Shown here in pieces: positions 16,436-23,621 of a stretch of 53,293 nucleotides of DNA. Each line of letters starts with the position of its first letter. Within the stretch, counting starts at the first letter, position 1. The position numbers and the translations under genes were made by a program. The DNA comes from Syntrophales bacterium (GTDB taxonomy: Bacteria > Desulfobacterota > Syntrophia > Syntrophales > UBA2210): assembly GCA_028718565.1 (NCBI GenBank), contig JAQULO010000003.1, positions 19,999 through 73,291 on the forward strand. The letters are read 5' to 3'. The notes beneath the pieces are model-generated. The model saw only the letters and a program-made list of their open reading frames with translations, did no database searches and was not told the DNA's origin.

Positions 16436-16817
16436 ATGGCACATCGATGTGGCGACCGCTATCACCGAGGGTTGCTTCCTCAGAGCATTGAAGAATACGT
16501 GGCCAACGATGATACGGTCAGGGACTATGATGCCTTTGTCGGGTCGAGCATTTGTTTGCAGCGCGTGGGTTGATAGACCATAGGGAGCAAGGTAAAGGTT
16601 CTTATGTGACCATGAACAAAGAGCTCGCCAAGGCCCAGAATTTAAGGGACAGAATCAGGTTGGACAGATTAAACGTAATTTGAAAACCGACGTTTTTCTC
16701 TTACGCGGTCGGGATGGTGTTCAAGCTAAGGCCTCGCTGCTGGCAACTTGCTTCAATGTTGCACGTATGATTACGATCTTTGGGGTTGGCACATTGATTG
16801 GGAAACTGGCGGGCTGA
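16436..16817 (+). mobile_element. Internally deleted IS1182-type transposase remnant
   Basis: Two pieces of one transposase lie in the same orientation. At 16436-16573, an ATG-started 45-codon frame (MAHRCGDRYHRGLLPQSIEE, then YVANDDTVRDYDAFV) matches the N-terminus of IS1182-family DDE transposases and ends in TGA. At 16662-16817, 51 codons (GQIKRNLKTDVFLLRGRDGV, then NVARMITIFGVGTLI) match the C-terminus. The roughly 300 residues between, with the DDE residues, are gone, so the element cannot move on its own. I could not identify terminal inverted repeats or a target duplication. It abuts the engB remnant, so insertion followed by deletion probably destroyed that gene. Confidence 0.75.
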
Positions 16818-17190
16818 ATATAACACTTGACGACCTACGTACCTCTGGCGAGTTCCTAATATTTTTTGTCAAAGAACGCTTATATCGCAGCTTTTCCTCC
16901 TGGTTATGACACAGACCCCCAAGTCGTTGGGATTACTTGTTTTTTAAGGACGAGAGAAGAGGAAAAAAAGGGGGGAGGTAGGCAACGTCTTCAGGGCTGG
17001 CATGTTCAGCTACGGCAATGTAGACGTCCCCAGATCACTATGTTTGTGGGTCCCCGCTTCGGGGTAAAATCCTTGAAGTGTTTGTGCGGGTATGGTAGCT
17101 TAGCTCTGGTTATCCCTATTACTAGGAAGAATCCGCACCCGTTCAGGAAACAAAGGAAGGGATGAGATCAAACGGTCGGGAGGTTGATGT
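16818..17190. other. Gap downstream of the IS remnant
   Basis: I see no supported gene in these 373 bases. A 99-codon plus-strand frame (16866-17165) looks random and has no ribosome-binding site. A small hairpin, CCCCG-CTT-CGGGG, is at 17052-17064. A promoter candidate for the next operon is at 17073-17101, and its ribosome-binding site GGGAGG is near 17178. Confidence 0.5.
17073..17101 (+). promoter_or_regulatory. Candidate promoter for 17191-19340 operon
   Basis: TTGAAG, 17-base spacer, TAGCTT, ending 90 bases before the first start codon. The spacing equals that of the other promoters in the window. Confidence 0.42.
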
Positions 17191-17418
17191 ATGGATGAAG
17201 ATACGAGGACGTTGACGGAAGATGACAAGATTTACGATCTCGTGGATGTGATTGAAGAGAGATCCGACGGGGTTCTACCGGCCGATACCCTGCATGACGA
17301 GATTGCCGGCGTTGTTTCAAAGATTGCCGAGAGGATTGCCAGGGAAATGTTTCCCTCTATCGCCGAGAAGATTATACGGGAAGAGATAGACAAGCTGAAG
17401 GAAAACCCGGGCAAGTAA
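17191..17418 (+). CDS. Small acidic helical protein of unknown function
   Basis: 75 residues with no transmembrane segment and no signal peptide. The sequence is strongly charged and should be almost entirely helical after residue 10. The end, EMFPSIAEKIIREEIDKLKEN, resembles the short C-terminal helix pair of PopZ-like and some response-regulator-associated proteins of Deltaproteobacteria, which mediates self-assembly; that is only a resemblance. GGGAGG lies 7-8 bases before the ATG. It is followed by two envelope proteins on the same strand, so a link to the cell envelope or cell pole is conceivable. I do not recognise a defined function. Confidence 0.68.
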   Translation: MDEDTRTLTEDDKIYDLVDVIEERSDGVLPADTLHDEIAGVVSKIAERIAREMFPSIAEKIIREEIDKLKENPGK

Positions 17419-17451
17419 CTGCGCAGTCCCGGCGGGGAGAGAGGAATACTT

Positions 17452-18144
17452 TTGAAAAACTCATGTTGTTGTGTTGTGTCCGCAGCCCTGTTTTTCTTTG
17501 CGTTTTATCCGCTATGTGTGTACGCCGACCGAGAGCTTGTCCAGGTTGTTGAAACCGAGGGTGTATGTGCCGTGTATGGCAATGACAGGGCGCCGGCACA
17601 GGACGGTGCGATAAGTGACTCAATGAGAAGGGCCGTAGAACGCGTGGTCGGGATTCTGATCTCCGAGGAGGTTGCAGCGGAAAATGAGGATGCCCTCAAT
17701 GACGACATCTATCCACAATATAAGAATTACATACGTGATTACAAGATCCTACAGGAAGGTATAGAAAACGGCCTCTGCCGAATTAGGATCCGAGCCACCC
17801 TATCAGTTATGGATATAAAGCGCGATCTTGAGAAACTGGGTGTTCTCACAGGCGAGTGGCAGCCGGAAAATGGTACAACGGCAGTAGTTCGAGTTGTGGT
17901 CCGGGGAATAGAAAAATACGGTGATTTTAAAACGCTGAGAGAAAGATTGGAAACCGATGTAAGGGGGGTGGATGCCGTGCATCTGCGAAGGATGGGATCG
18001 GGTGTAGCAATGATGGATGTCGAGATGCAGGGAGATGCCTCGATACTCGCCAACGAGCTGCAATTAAAGAAATCAGGAAACTTTGCACTCTACGTGACCA
18101 AGATTACCCGGGATACCATAGAATTCAACATGGCAAAGGAGTAA
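17452..18144 (+). CDS. Exported FlgT N-terminal-domain-like protein
   Basis: 230 residues. A signal peptide (about residues 1-25, hydrophobic core VVSAALFFFAFYPLCVY, cleavage near YA-D) sends it to the periplasm. The mature part opens with VVETEGVCAVYGNDRAPAQDGA and continues SMRRAVERVVGILISEE, YIRDYKILQEGIENGLCRIRIRA. This is the pattern of the FlgT N-terminal domain, named for a flagellar H-ring protein but common in non-flagellar envelope proteins. No flagellar gene is nearby. Translation begins at TTG 17452 after GAGAGGAAT. Five bases after its stop comes a GNA1162-like lipoprotein; the two probably act together at the outer membrane. Confidence 0.78.
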   Translation: MKNSCCCVVSAALFFFAFYPLCVYADRELVQVVETEGVCAVYGNDRAPAQDGAISDSMRRAVERVVGILISEEVAAENEDALNDDIYPQYKNYIRDYKILQEGIENGLCRIRIRATLSVMDIKRDLEKLGVLTGEWQPENGTTAVVRVVVRGIEKYGDFKTLRERLETDVRGVDAVHLRRMGSGVAMMDVEMQGDASILANELQLKKSGNFALYVTKITRDTIEFNMAKE

Positions 18145-18148
18145 ACAA

Positions 18149-18784
18149 TTGATTAACAAACTAAAGTCAGGTGTTGTGCTATGCCTTATGGTCTGCGTCA
18201 TGTCGGGATGCGCTTCCGGGATTTCCCATACCATTGCTCCGGATTATAATCAGGGTGCAATACGGCTCATCGCTCTGGCACCTGTTGACAATAAGACGGA
18301 GGATGCACAGGCGGCGCGGCTTCTAAGAGAGGGGATCCTCGAGGCCCTGTATTTCAAGGGATACCCCCGAATACCCCTTAGTATGATAGACGAGAAATTG
18401 ACCCAGCACCGTGACCGGAACGAGGACAATAGTAAATCCGGCATTCCACCGGAGGTTATCGGGAAGTTGCTGGGCGTGGATGCCGTTATGTGTTGTAGTT
18501 TGCTTGAATGGGACACCTCGTTCATTAGCATGTATGCACCCACAACGGTCTCCGTTTCACTAGAATTGAAAGATGCCGGAACGGGGGCAACCCTCTGGAG
18601 CTCAAAATACAGAGTGGTCGACAGACACTATGATTTCACCAGGAAGAGACTTGAATTAAAGGCATGTCAGTCGTATGAGCCGGCTATTCGAGAGATTATT
18701 TGTGAAACCTTCACCAGCCTCCCCGATGGTCCTGATTTTGTGGGGAAGCCACCCCCTGAAAAGAAATTTTGGAAAATCTGGTAG
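18149..18784 (+). CDS. GNA1162-like (DUF799) lipoprotein
   Basis: 211 residues. A lipoprotein signal ends in the lipobox VMSGC, with the lipidated Cys at 21, so it should be anchored in the outer membrane. The mature domain resembles the GNA1162/DUF799 family: IRLIALAPVDNKTEDAQAARLLREGILEAL, then GVDAVMCCSLLEWD and VSLELKDAGTGATLWSSKY. Related proteins adopt a TolB-like fold and have been linked to transport or envelope assembly; the role is not settled. The start is TTG 18149 with AAGGAG overlapping the end of the preceding gene, so translation is coupled. Confidence 0.8.
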   Translation: MINKLKSGVVLCLMVCVMSGCASGISHTIAPDYNQGAIRLIALAPVDNKTEDAQAARLLREGILEALYFKGYPRIPLSMIDEKLTQHRDRNEDNSKSGIPPEVIGKLLGVDAVMCCSLLEWDTSFISMYAPTTVSVSLELKDAGTGATLWSSKYRVVDRHYDFTRKRLELKACQSYEPAIREIICETFTSLPDGPDFVGKPPPEKKFWKIW

Positions 18785-18803
18785 AAGCGTAGGCTTGTCA
18801 AAT

Positions 18804-19340
18804 ATGAACATTCCCAATATGCTTACCCTCATCCGTATAATACTTGTTCCGATCTTTGTTATTCTTGTGATGCAGGGTTTCTTTTCTTATGCCCTTGCGG
18901 TCTTTGTCGTTGCGGGTGTAACGGACGGCCTGGACGGATTCCTGGCAAGGGTACTGAGACAGCAGACCGTCCTGGGCTCTTATCTGGATCCGCTGGCAGA
19001 CAAGGCGTTGATAATAACGGCCTTTGTTATTCTGTCGATCTTGGAGGTTATCCCGGGCTGGCTTGCGGTGGTTGTCATAAGCCGGGATTGCATAATCCTG
19101 TTTGGAGTGTCAGTTCTCTTCCTTATGTCCGTCCCCTTCGAGATACGTCCCACCTACGTGAGTAAGGCGACAACGGTACTGCAACTTCTGACGATCCTTC
19201 TTGTGCTCGTGTCCAAGCGTCTACCCGGATATGCCGGTCCCATAATGATTGTAACATTATTCTGGAGTACCGCTTTTTTTACTGTGGTTTCAGGATTTTA
19301 TTATATCTTCAAAGGGATAAAATTCATAAACAACTCATAG
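18804..19340 (+). CDS. pgsA: CDP-alcohol phosphatidyltransferase, probably PgsA
   Basis: About 178 residues with five or six predicted membrane helices. The signature DGLDGFLARVLRQQTVLGSYLDPLADK fits the consensus DGxxARxxxxxxxxGxxxDxxxD, whose Asp residues bind metal and the CDP-diacylglycerol pyrophosphate. The opening MNIPNMLTLIRIILVP is typical of phosphatidylglycerophosphate synthase, which makes the precursor of phosphatidylglycerol and cardiolipin at the inner membrane. TTG 18795 is an alternative start. The gene lies 20 bases after the lipoprotein gene. Confidence 0.9.
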   Translation: MNIPNMLTLIRIILVPIFVILVMQGFFSYALAVFVVAGVTDGLDGFLARVLRQQTVLGSYLDPLADKALIITAFVILSILEVIPGWLAVVVISRDCIILFGVSVLFLMSVPFEIRPTYVSKATTVLQLLTILLVLVSKRLPGYAGPIMIVTLFWSTAFFTVVSGFYYIFKGIKFINNS

Positions 19341-19374
19341 GCTTTATATAATATTTCTGTTCCCGTTTTTTTCC

Positions 19375-19403
19375 TTGACATCCATCCATTTTTTGATTAC
19401 CTT
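19375..19403 (+). promoter_or_regulatory. Sigma-70-like promoter of acs
   Basis: A perfect TTGACA, a 17-base spacer and TACCTT. The predicted start near 19410 leaves a leader of about 170 bases before acs. Confidence 0.6.
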
Positions 19404-19413
19404 GTCCAGCTAA

Positions 19414-19428
19414 ATGACCGTTAGTCAT
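19414..19428. promoter_or_regulatory. Palindromic operator at the acs promoter
   Basis: ATGACCGTTAGTCAT, with arms ATGAC and GTCAT and the same first seven bases as the hdrA site at 15911. It sits just after the predicted transcription start (+5 to +19), where a bound repressor would block initiation or early elongation. Confidence 0.62.
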
Positions 19429-19430
19429 AT

Positions 19431-19454
19431 TCTTGGTTATATTCTTAGTTATAT
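19431..19454 (+). repeat. Tandem 12-bp repeat in the acs leader
   Basis: TCTTGGTTATAT followed directly by TCTTAGTTATAT, one mismatch in 12, immediately after the operator. It could be an extra regulator-binding site or contain secondary -10-like elements (TTATAT). Confidence 0.5.
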
Positions 19455-19583
19455 TCTGACCTTGGGTTGCTTCCCGGCAGCAAATCTCGGAGTGTGGAGG
19501 GCTTTTCAGGTCGGAACAGAGGATTGAGTAGCTGAGCCGTATGGTATATTTCACAGAAAACAATAAATGGAGGTAGCAAAGCA

Positions 19584-21554
19584 ATGGCGGAAGATAAGGT
19601 AGCATTGAAAGAGATTTATCCTGTACCTGAAGGTTTAAAAAAAACGGCATGGATCAAGGGGAAAGCGGAGTACGAAAAGATCTATAAGCGCTCCATTGAA
19701 GATCCGAATGGCTTTTGGGGCGAGATAGCGGATAAATATGTGACCTGGTTCAAAAAGTGGGACAAGGTTGAGGACTATAACTTTGATCACAGAAAAGGCG
19801 ACATCTATGTCAAGTACTTTGAGGGTGGCAAGCTGAATGTTTCCTATAACTGCCTGGACAGACACCTTGAAAAACGAGGCAATCAGGTAGCCATTCAGTG
19901 GGAAGGCAACGAGCCCGGTGAAGAAAAGGGCATTACCTACAAGATGCTGCATAAAGAAGTCTGCAAATTTGCGAATGTGCTCAAGGCCCAGGGCCTTAAG
20001 AAGGGCGACAGGGTTGTTATCTATCTGCCCATGATCCCCGAGTTGGTTATCTCCATGCTGGCGTGTACGCGTATTGGTGTGGTTCACAGTATCGTCTTCG
20101 GCGGATTTTCTGCGGACGCGCTGAAAGACAGAATACAGGACAGCAGTGCCAGAATGCTCATTACCTGCGACGGCACATTCCGTGGTTCCAAGGCTATCCC
20201 TCAGAAGGCAAATTCAGACGCAGCAGTCGCGCAGTGCCCATCTATTGAGAAGACTGTCGTTGTGGAACGTGTCGGAAGTAAGATTAAATGCGACTGGAAG
20301 GAAGGGCACGATCTCTGGTGGCACGATGCAATGGCAAAGGTTGATGCCAACTGCGAGCCGGAATGGATGGATTCCGAAGATCCCATGTTTGTCCTTTATA
20401 CATCCGGCTCCACTGGAAAGCCGAAGGGTGTTGTGCATACCACCGGAGGGTATCTCACCTATGTTGCATATACACACAAGATGGTTTTTGACTATCACGA
20501 TGGTGATATATACTGGTGCACCGCTGATATCGGCTGGGTTACCGGGCACAGCTACATAGTCTATGGTCCTCTCTGCAACGGCGCCACATCAATCCAGTTT
20601 GAAGGGGTTCCAAACTATCCGAATATGAGCCGTTTCTGGCAGATCGTTGAAAAATACAAGGTCAATATTTTCTATACCGCTCCGACAGCTATTCGATCAA
20701 TTGCCAAAGAGGGTGATACGTGGGTCAAAGCAGCTGACATATCGTCGATCAGGATACTCGGCACGGTGGGTGAGCCGATCAATCCGGAGGCGTGGAACTG
20801 GTATTATAACCTCATCGGACGTGGGGAGTGCCCCATTGTTGATACCTGGTGGCAGTCAGAAACAGGTGGAATTCTGATCACGCCCCTTCCCGGCGCCACC
20901 GATATCAAGCCGGGTATGGCGACGGTACCCTTCATGGGCGTATGGCCGGTGCTTTTAAACGATGAAGGAAAGGAAATCACGGAGACGGTTGCGTCGGGCG
21001 CCCTCTGCATAAAGAAACCTTGGCCAGGAATCACGAGAGGGATATATGGCGATGTCTCAAGATTCAAGGAAACCTATTTCGAGCAGTTCCCAGGTTACTA
21101 TGTGGCGGGTGACGGCGCGAGAAGGGATTCAGACGGCTACTACCAGATAACCGGTCGTATCGACGACGTTATCAACGTCTCAGGACACAGGATGGGGACA
21201 GCGGAAGTAGAATCCGCCCTGGTCAAGCATGCCACGGTGGCCGAGGCCGCTGTTGTTGGGTATCCGCATGAGATGAAGGGACAGTCAATCTATGCCTATG
21301 TAACCCTGAATACCGGTGTTGAAAAGACTCCCGAACTGATGAAAGAACTGATTGCTCACGTGCGCAAGGAGATCGGCCCGATCGCCACTCCCGAGAAGAT
21401 TCAGTGGGCGGACGGGCTTCCCAAGACCAGGAGCGGAAAGATCATGCGTAGAATTTTGAAGAAGGTTGCGGCCGGCGAGATCAACGATCTGGGCGACACC
21501 TCAACTCTGGCTGACCCCTCTGTCGTTGATGATATTGTGAAGAACCGCCTGTAA
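19584..21554 (+). CDS. acs: Acetyl-CoA synthetase, AMP-forming
   Basis: 656 residues, full length. The ATP-binding loop is [18 protein letters not shown] near residue 270. [16 protein letters not shown] near 425 forms the acetate/adenylate pocket. The C-terminal [14 protein letters not shown] near 617 contains the Lys whose acetylation silences the enzyme. It interconverts acetate, CoA and ATP with acetyl-CoA, AMP and PPi in the cytosol. In Syntrophus, AMP-forming Acs has been shown to run toward acetate and ATP during syntrophic growth; the same is plausible here given the neighbouring etf and FeS oxidoreductase genes. GGAGG lies nine bases before the ATG. Confidence 0.97.
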   Translation: MAEDKVALKEIYPVPEGLKKTAWIKGKAEYEKIYKRSIEDPNGFWGEIADKYVTWFKKWDKVEDYNFDHRKGDIYVKYFEGGKLNVSYNCLDRHLEKRGNQVAIQWEGNEPGEEKGITYKMLHKEVCKFANVLKAQGLKKGDRVVIYLPMIPELVISMLACTRIGVVHSIVFGGFSADALKDRIQDSSARMLITCDGTFRGSKAIPQKANSDAAVAQCPSIEKTVVVERVGSKIKCDWKEGHDLWWHDAMAKVDANCEPEWMDSEDPMFVLYTSGSTGKPKGVVHTTGGYLTYVAYTHKMVFDYHDGDIYWCTADIGWVTGHSYIVYGPLCNGATSIQFEGVPNYPNMSRFWQIVEKYKVNIFYTAPTAIRSIAKEGDTWVKAADISSIRILGTVGEPINPEAWNWYYNLIGRGECPIVDTWWQSETGGILITPLPGATDIKPGMATVPFMGVWPVLLNDEGKEITETVASGALCIKKPWPGITRGIYGDVSRFKETYFEQFPGYYVAGDGARRDSDGYYQITGRIDDVINVSGHRMGTAEVESALVKHATVAEAAVVGYPHEMKGQSIYAYVTLNTGVEKTPELMKELIAHVRKEIGPIATPEKIQWADGLPKTRSGKIMRRILKKVAAGEINDLGDTSTLADPSVVDDIVKNRL

Positions 21555-21563
21555 GAATATTGC

Positions 21564-21599
21564 TTCATTCTCTCCCCCACCAGTGGGGGAGAGAATGAA
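21564..21599 (+). terminator. Perfect 16-bp hairpin between acs and etfB
   Basis: Left arm 21564-21579, CCAG loop, right arm 21584-21599, perfectly paired and containing CTCTCCCCCA/TGGGGGAGAG. No T-tract follows, so it may be a weak terminator, an mRNA-end stabiliser separating acs from etfBA expression, or an extragenic repeat. Confidence 0.55.
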
Positions 21600-21671
21600 A
21601 GGGTATGAGAAAAACAACAAAAGGTGAGTGCGGAGCGTAGCATCCGCGCTTATCGGTGAAAGGAGGCAATT

Positions 21672-22433
21672 GTGAATATAGTTGCATGTGTAAAACAGGT
21701 TCCGGATACCGAGGCGTTGATCAAGGTGAAGGCAGACGGCTCCGGTATTGAAGAGGGCGGAATAAAGTGGGTCATGAACCCCTATGATGAGTACGGTGTT
21801 GAAGAGGCTCTGAAGTTGAAAGAGGCGAATGGCGGAGAGGTGACCGTCGTATCACTCGGCCCCGCGCGGGCGATGGAGACGATCAGGACCGCCCTGGCCA
21901 TGGGCGCGGACAAGGGGGTACACATCACCATCGATGATGCGGACGAGTACAACACGGCGGCCGCTCTGGCAGCCGTTATAAAAGGGATCAATCCGGATAT
22001 CGTTCTCTGTGGACAGAGGGCGATTGACAATGACTCCACTCAGGTTGGTTCCATCCTGGCCGAACTGCTCGGGATTCCGCAGGTCACTATCGTGACAGGG
22101 CTTGAGGCGGCGAACGGCAAGATCAAGGCCATCAAACCCATAGAAGGTGCGCAGCTTGTCATAGAGAGCCCGATGCCCTGCGTTGTTACCGCGCAGAAGG
22201 GTCTGAATGAGCCGCGGTACGCATCCCTCCCCGGTATCATGAAGGCGAAGAAGAAACCGGTCGATGTGAAGGACGCGGCGGCACTCGGTATATCCGTTGA
22301 GCCGAAGGCGAAGATTATCAAGATGACTCCCCCTCCGAAAAGGGCCGCAGGAAAGATCATCGGAGGCGACGATCCGGCTGCGAAGGCCGCTGAACTGGCC
22401 AAGTTGCTGAGGGAAGAGGCCAAGGTAATTTAA
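21672..22433 (+). CDS. etfB: Electron transfer flavoprotein beta subunit (first set)
   Basis: 253 residues. It starts VNIVACVKQVPDTEALIKV at GTG 21672 with a perfect AGGAGG. NPYDEYGVEEAL and CGQRAIDNDSTQVGSILAELLGIP are standard EtfB segments; the second contacts the AMP or FAD of the beta subunit. With EtfA it forms a soluble heterodimer that takes electrons from acyl-CoA dehydrogenases. Because a membrane FeS oxidoreductase is encoded next, this pair most likely connects acyl-CoA dehydrogenases to the quinone pool. Confidence 0.95.
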   Translation: MNIVACVKQVPDTEALIKVKADGSGIEEGGIKWVMNPYDEYGVEEALKLKEANGGEVTVVSLGPARAMETIRTALAMGADKGVHITIDDADEYNTAAALAAVIKGINPDIVLCGQRAIDNDSTQVGSILAELLGIPQVTIVTGLEAANGKIKAIKPIEGAQLVIESPMPCVVTAQKGLNEPRYASLPGIMKAKKKPVDVKDAAALGISVEPKAKIIKMTPPPKRAAGKIIGGDDPAAKAAELAKLLREEAKVI

Positions 22434-22458
22434 CCGGAGGGAAGAGGAGGATAAAAAA

Positions 22459-23433
22459 ATGGCAAAAGGTGTATGGATAGTTGCTGAACAGAGAGGTGGC
22501 GCCCTTCGCAAGGTCTCATTCGAGATTGCCAGCGCGGCGAGAAAGCTTGCTGATGAGCTGGGCGAAGAGGTAAGCGCGGTTCTGGTAGGGTCCGGTGTTG
22601 AGGGCCTTGCCCCGGAACTGGCCAAGTATGGTGTGGACAAGGTGTATGTGGCGGATGACGCCATCTATGCCGATTATACAACCGATGCGTACAGCGCGGC
22701 GGTTGCCAAGGTTGTGAAGGAAAATGATGCGTCGATCCTTCTGCTGGCCGCATCGGTCCAGGGTAAGGACCTCGGAGCAAGCCTGGTTGGAAAACTGGCC
22801 ACCGGCATGGCTTCCGACTGCACGGAGCTGAAAATTGCCGATGGTAAGATGGTTGCCGTCAGGCCGATGTATGCGGGTAAGGTGTTTGCAGAAGTGGTTG
22901 TCGACAGCTATCCCCAGATGGCCTCCCTGCGCCCGAATGTCTTCGCCGCGGTGGAGAAGGCCAAGGCCGGCCAGGTAGTGAAATTCGATGCTGGTATCGC
23001 TGCGGGCGCTCTCAAGACCAAGGTTCTTGAGACACAAGCGGATGCAAGCGGCAAGATTGAACTGACAGAGGCCACCTGTATCATCTCCGGTGGGCGGGGC
23101 ATGAAGGGGTCCGACGAGTATAAGATCCTTGAAGATCTGGCCGGACTTCTCGGCGCAGCTGTTGGAGCTTCGAGGGCCGCGGTTGACGCGGGGTGGAAAA
23201 CCCAAGCGGACCAGGTTGGACAGACCGGAAAAGTTGTTGCTCCGAATCTGTATATCGCCTGTGGTATCTCCGGGGCCATTCAGCATCTGGCGGGTATGAG
23301 CTCTTCCAAATATATCGTCGCCATCAACAAAGATGAAGAGGCGCCGATATTTGCCAAGGCCGACTACGGTATTGTGGACGATCTGTTCAAGATCGTTCCG
23401 GAATTGACCACTGCAGTGAAAAAGATCGTGTAA
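22459..23433 (+). CDS. etfA: Electron transfer flavoprotein alpha subunit (first set)
   Basis: 324 residues. The C-terminal FAD domain has the canonical signature GQTGKVVAPNLYIACGISGAIQHLAGM near residues 252-278, followed by NKDEEAPIFAKADYGIVDD. The N-terminal part pairs with EtfB. It is separated from etfB by 25 bases, with GAGGAGG before the ATG. The signature is the conventional one, in contrast to the second etfA at 49927. Confidence 0.95.
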   Translation: MAKGVWIVAEQRGGALRKVSFEIASAARKLADELGEEVSAVLVGSGVEGLAPELAKYGVDKVYVADDAIYADYTTDAYSAAVAKVVKENDASILLLAASVQGKDLGASLVGKLATGMASDCTELKIADGKMVAVRPMYAGKVFAEVVVDSYPQMASLRPNVFAAVEKAKAGQVVKFDAGIAAGALKTKVLETQADASGKIELTEATCIISGGRGMKGSDEYKILEDLAGLLGAAVGASRAAVDAGWKTQADQVGQTGKVVAPNLYIACGISGAIQHLAGMSSSKYIVAINKDEEAPIFAKADYGIVDDLFKIVPELTTAVKKIV

Positions 23434-23440
23434 CATGTAA

Positions 23441-23472
23441 ACGGGGGTGGATATATCCACCCCCGTTTTTTT
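23441..23472 (+). terminator. Intrinsic terminator after etfA
   Basis: A perfect 26-base palindrome (ACGGGGGTGG ... CCACCCCCGT, 23441-23466), whose centre ATAT forms the loop, followed directly by a run of seven T. It is a textbook Rho-independent terminator that closes acs-etfBA. Confidence 0.92.
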
Positions 23473-23621
23473 GAGCGGCACTGCAAATACATGTGCTCCT
23501 GTCGGATATTTGATCCTGTTGGGCCTGTAAAAGAGTGAAGGCGTATAAGAGGGGCCCCTCCTGTTTTTACGGAACTACCAGGGTTAGAAATCTTAAACTT
23601 GTATATGGAGGCAAGAACATC

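Noticed and set aside
15981-16583. 200-codon plus-strand frame across the scar
   Set aside because: It runs antisense through the engB remnant and out of frame with the transposase piece, has no family resemblance and no ribosome-binding site.
17052-17064. tRNA or terminator around the CCCCG-CTT-CGGGG hairpin
   Set aside because: No cloverleaf can be drawn and no T-run follows.
16866-17165. 99-codon frame downstream of the IS remnant
   Set aside because: The composition looks random, there is no ribosome-binding site, and it overlaps the promoter candidate of the next operon.
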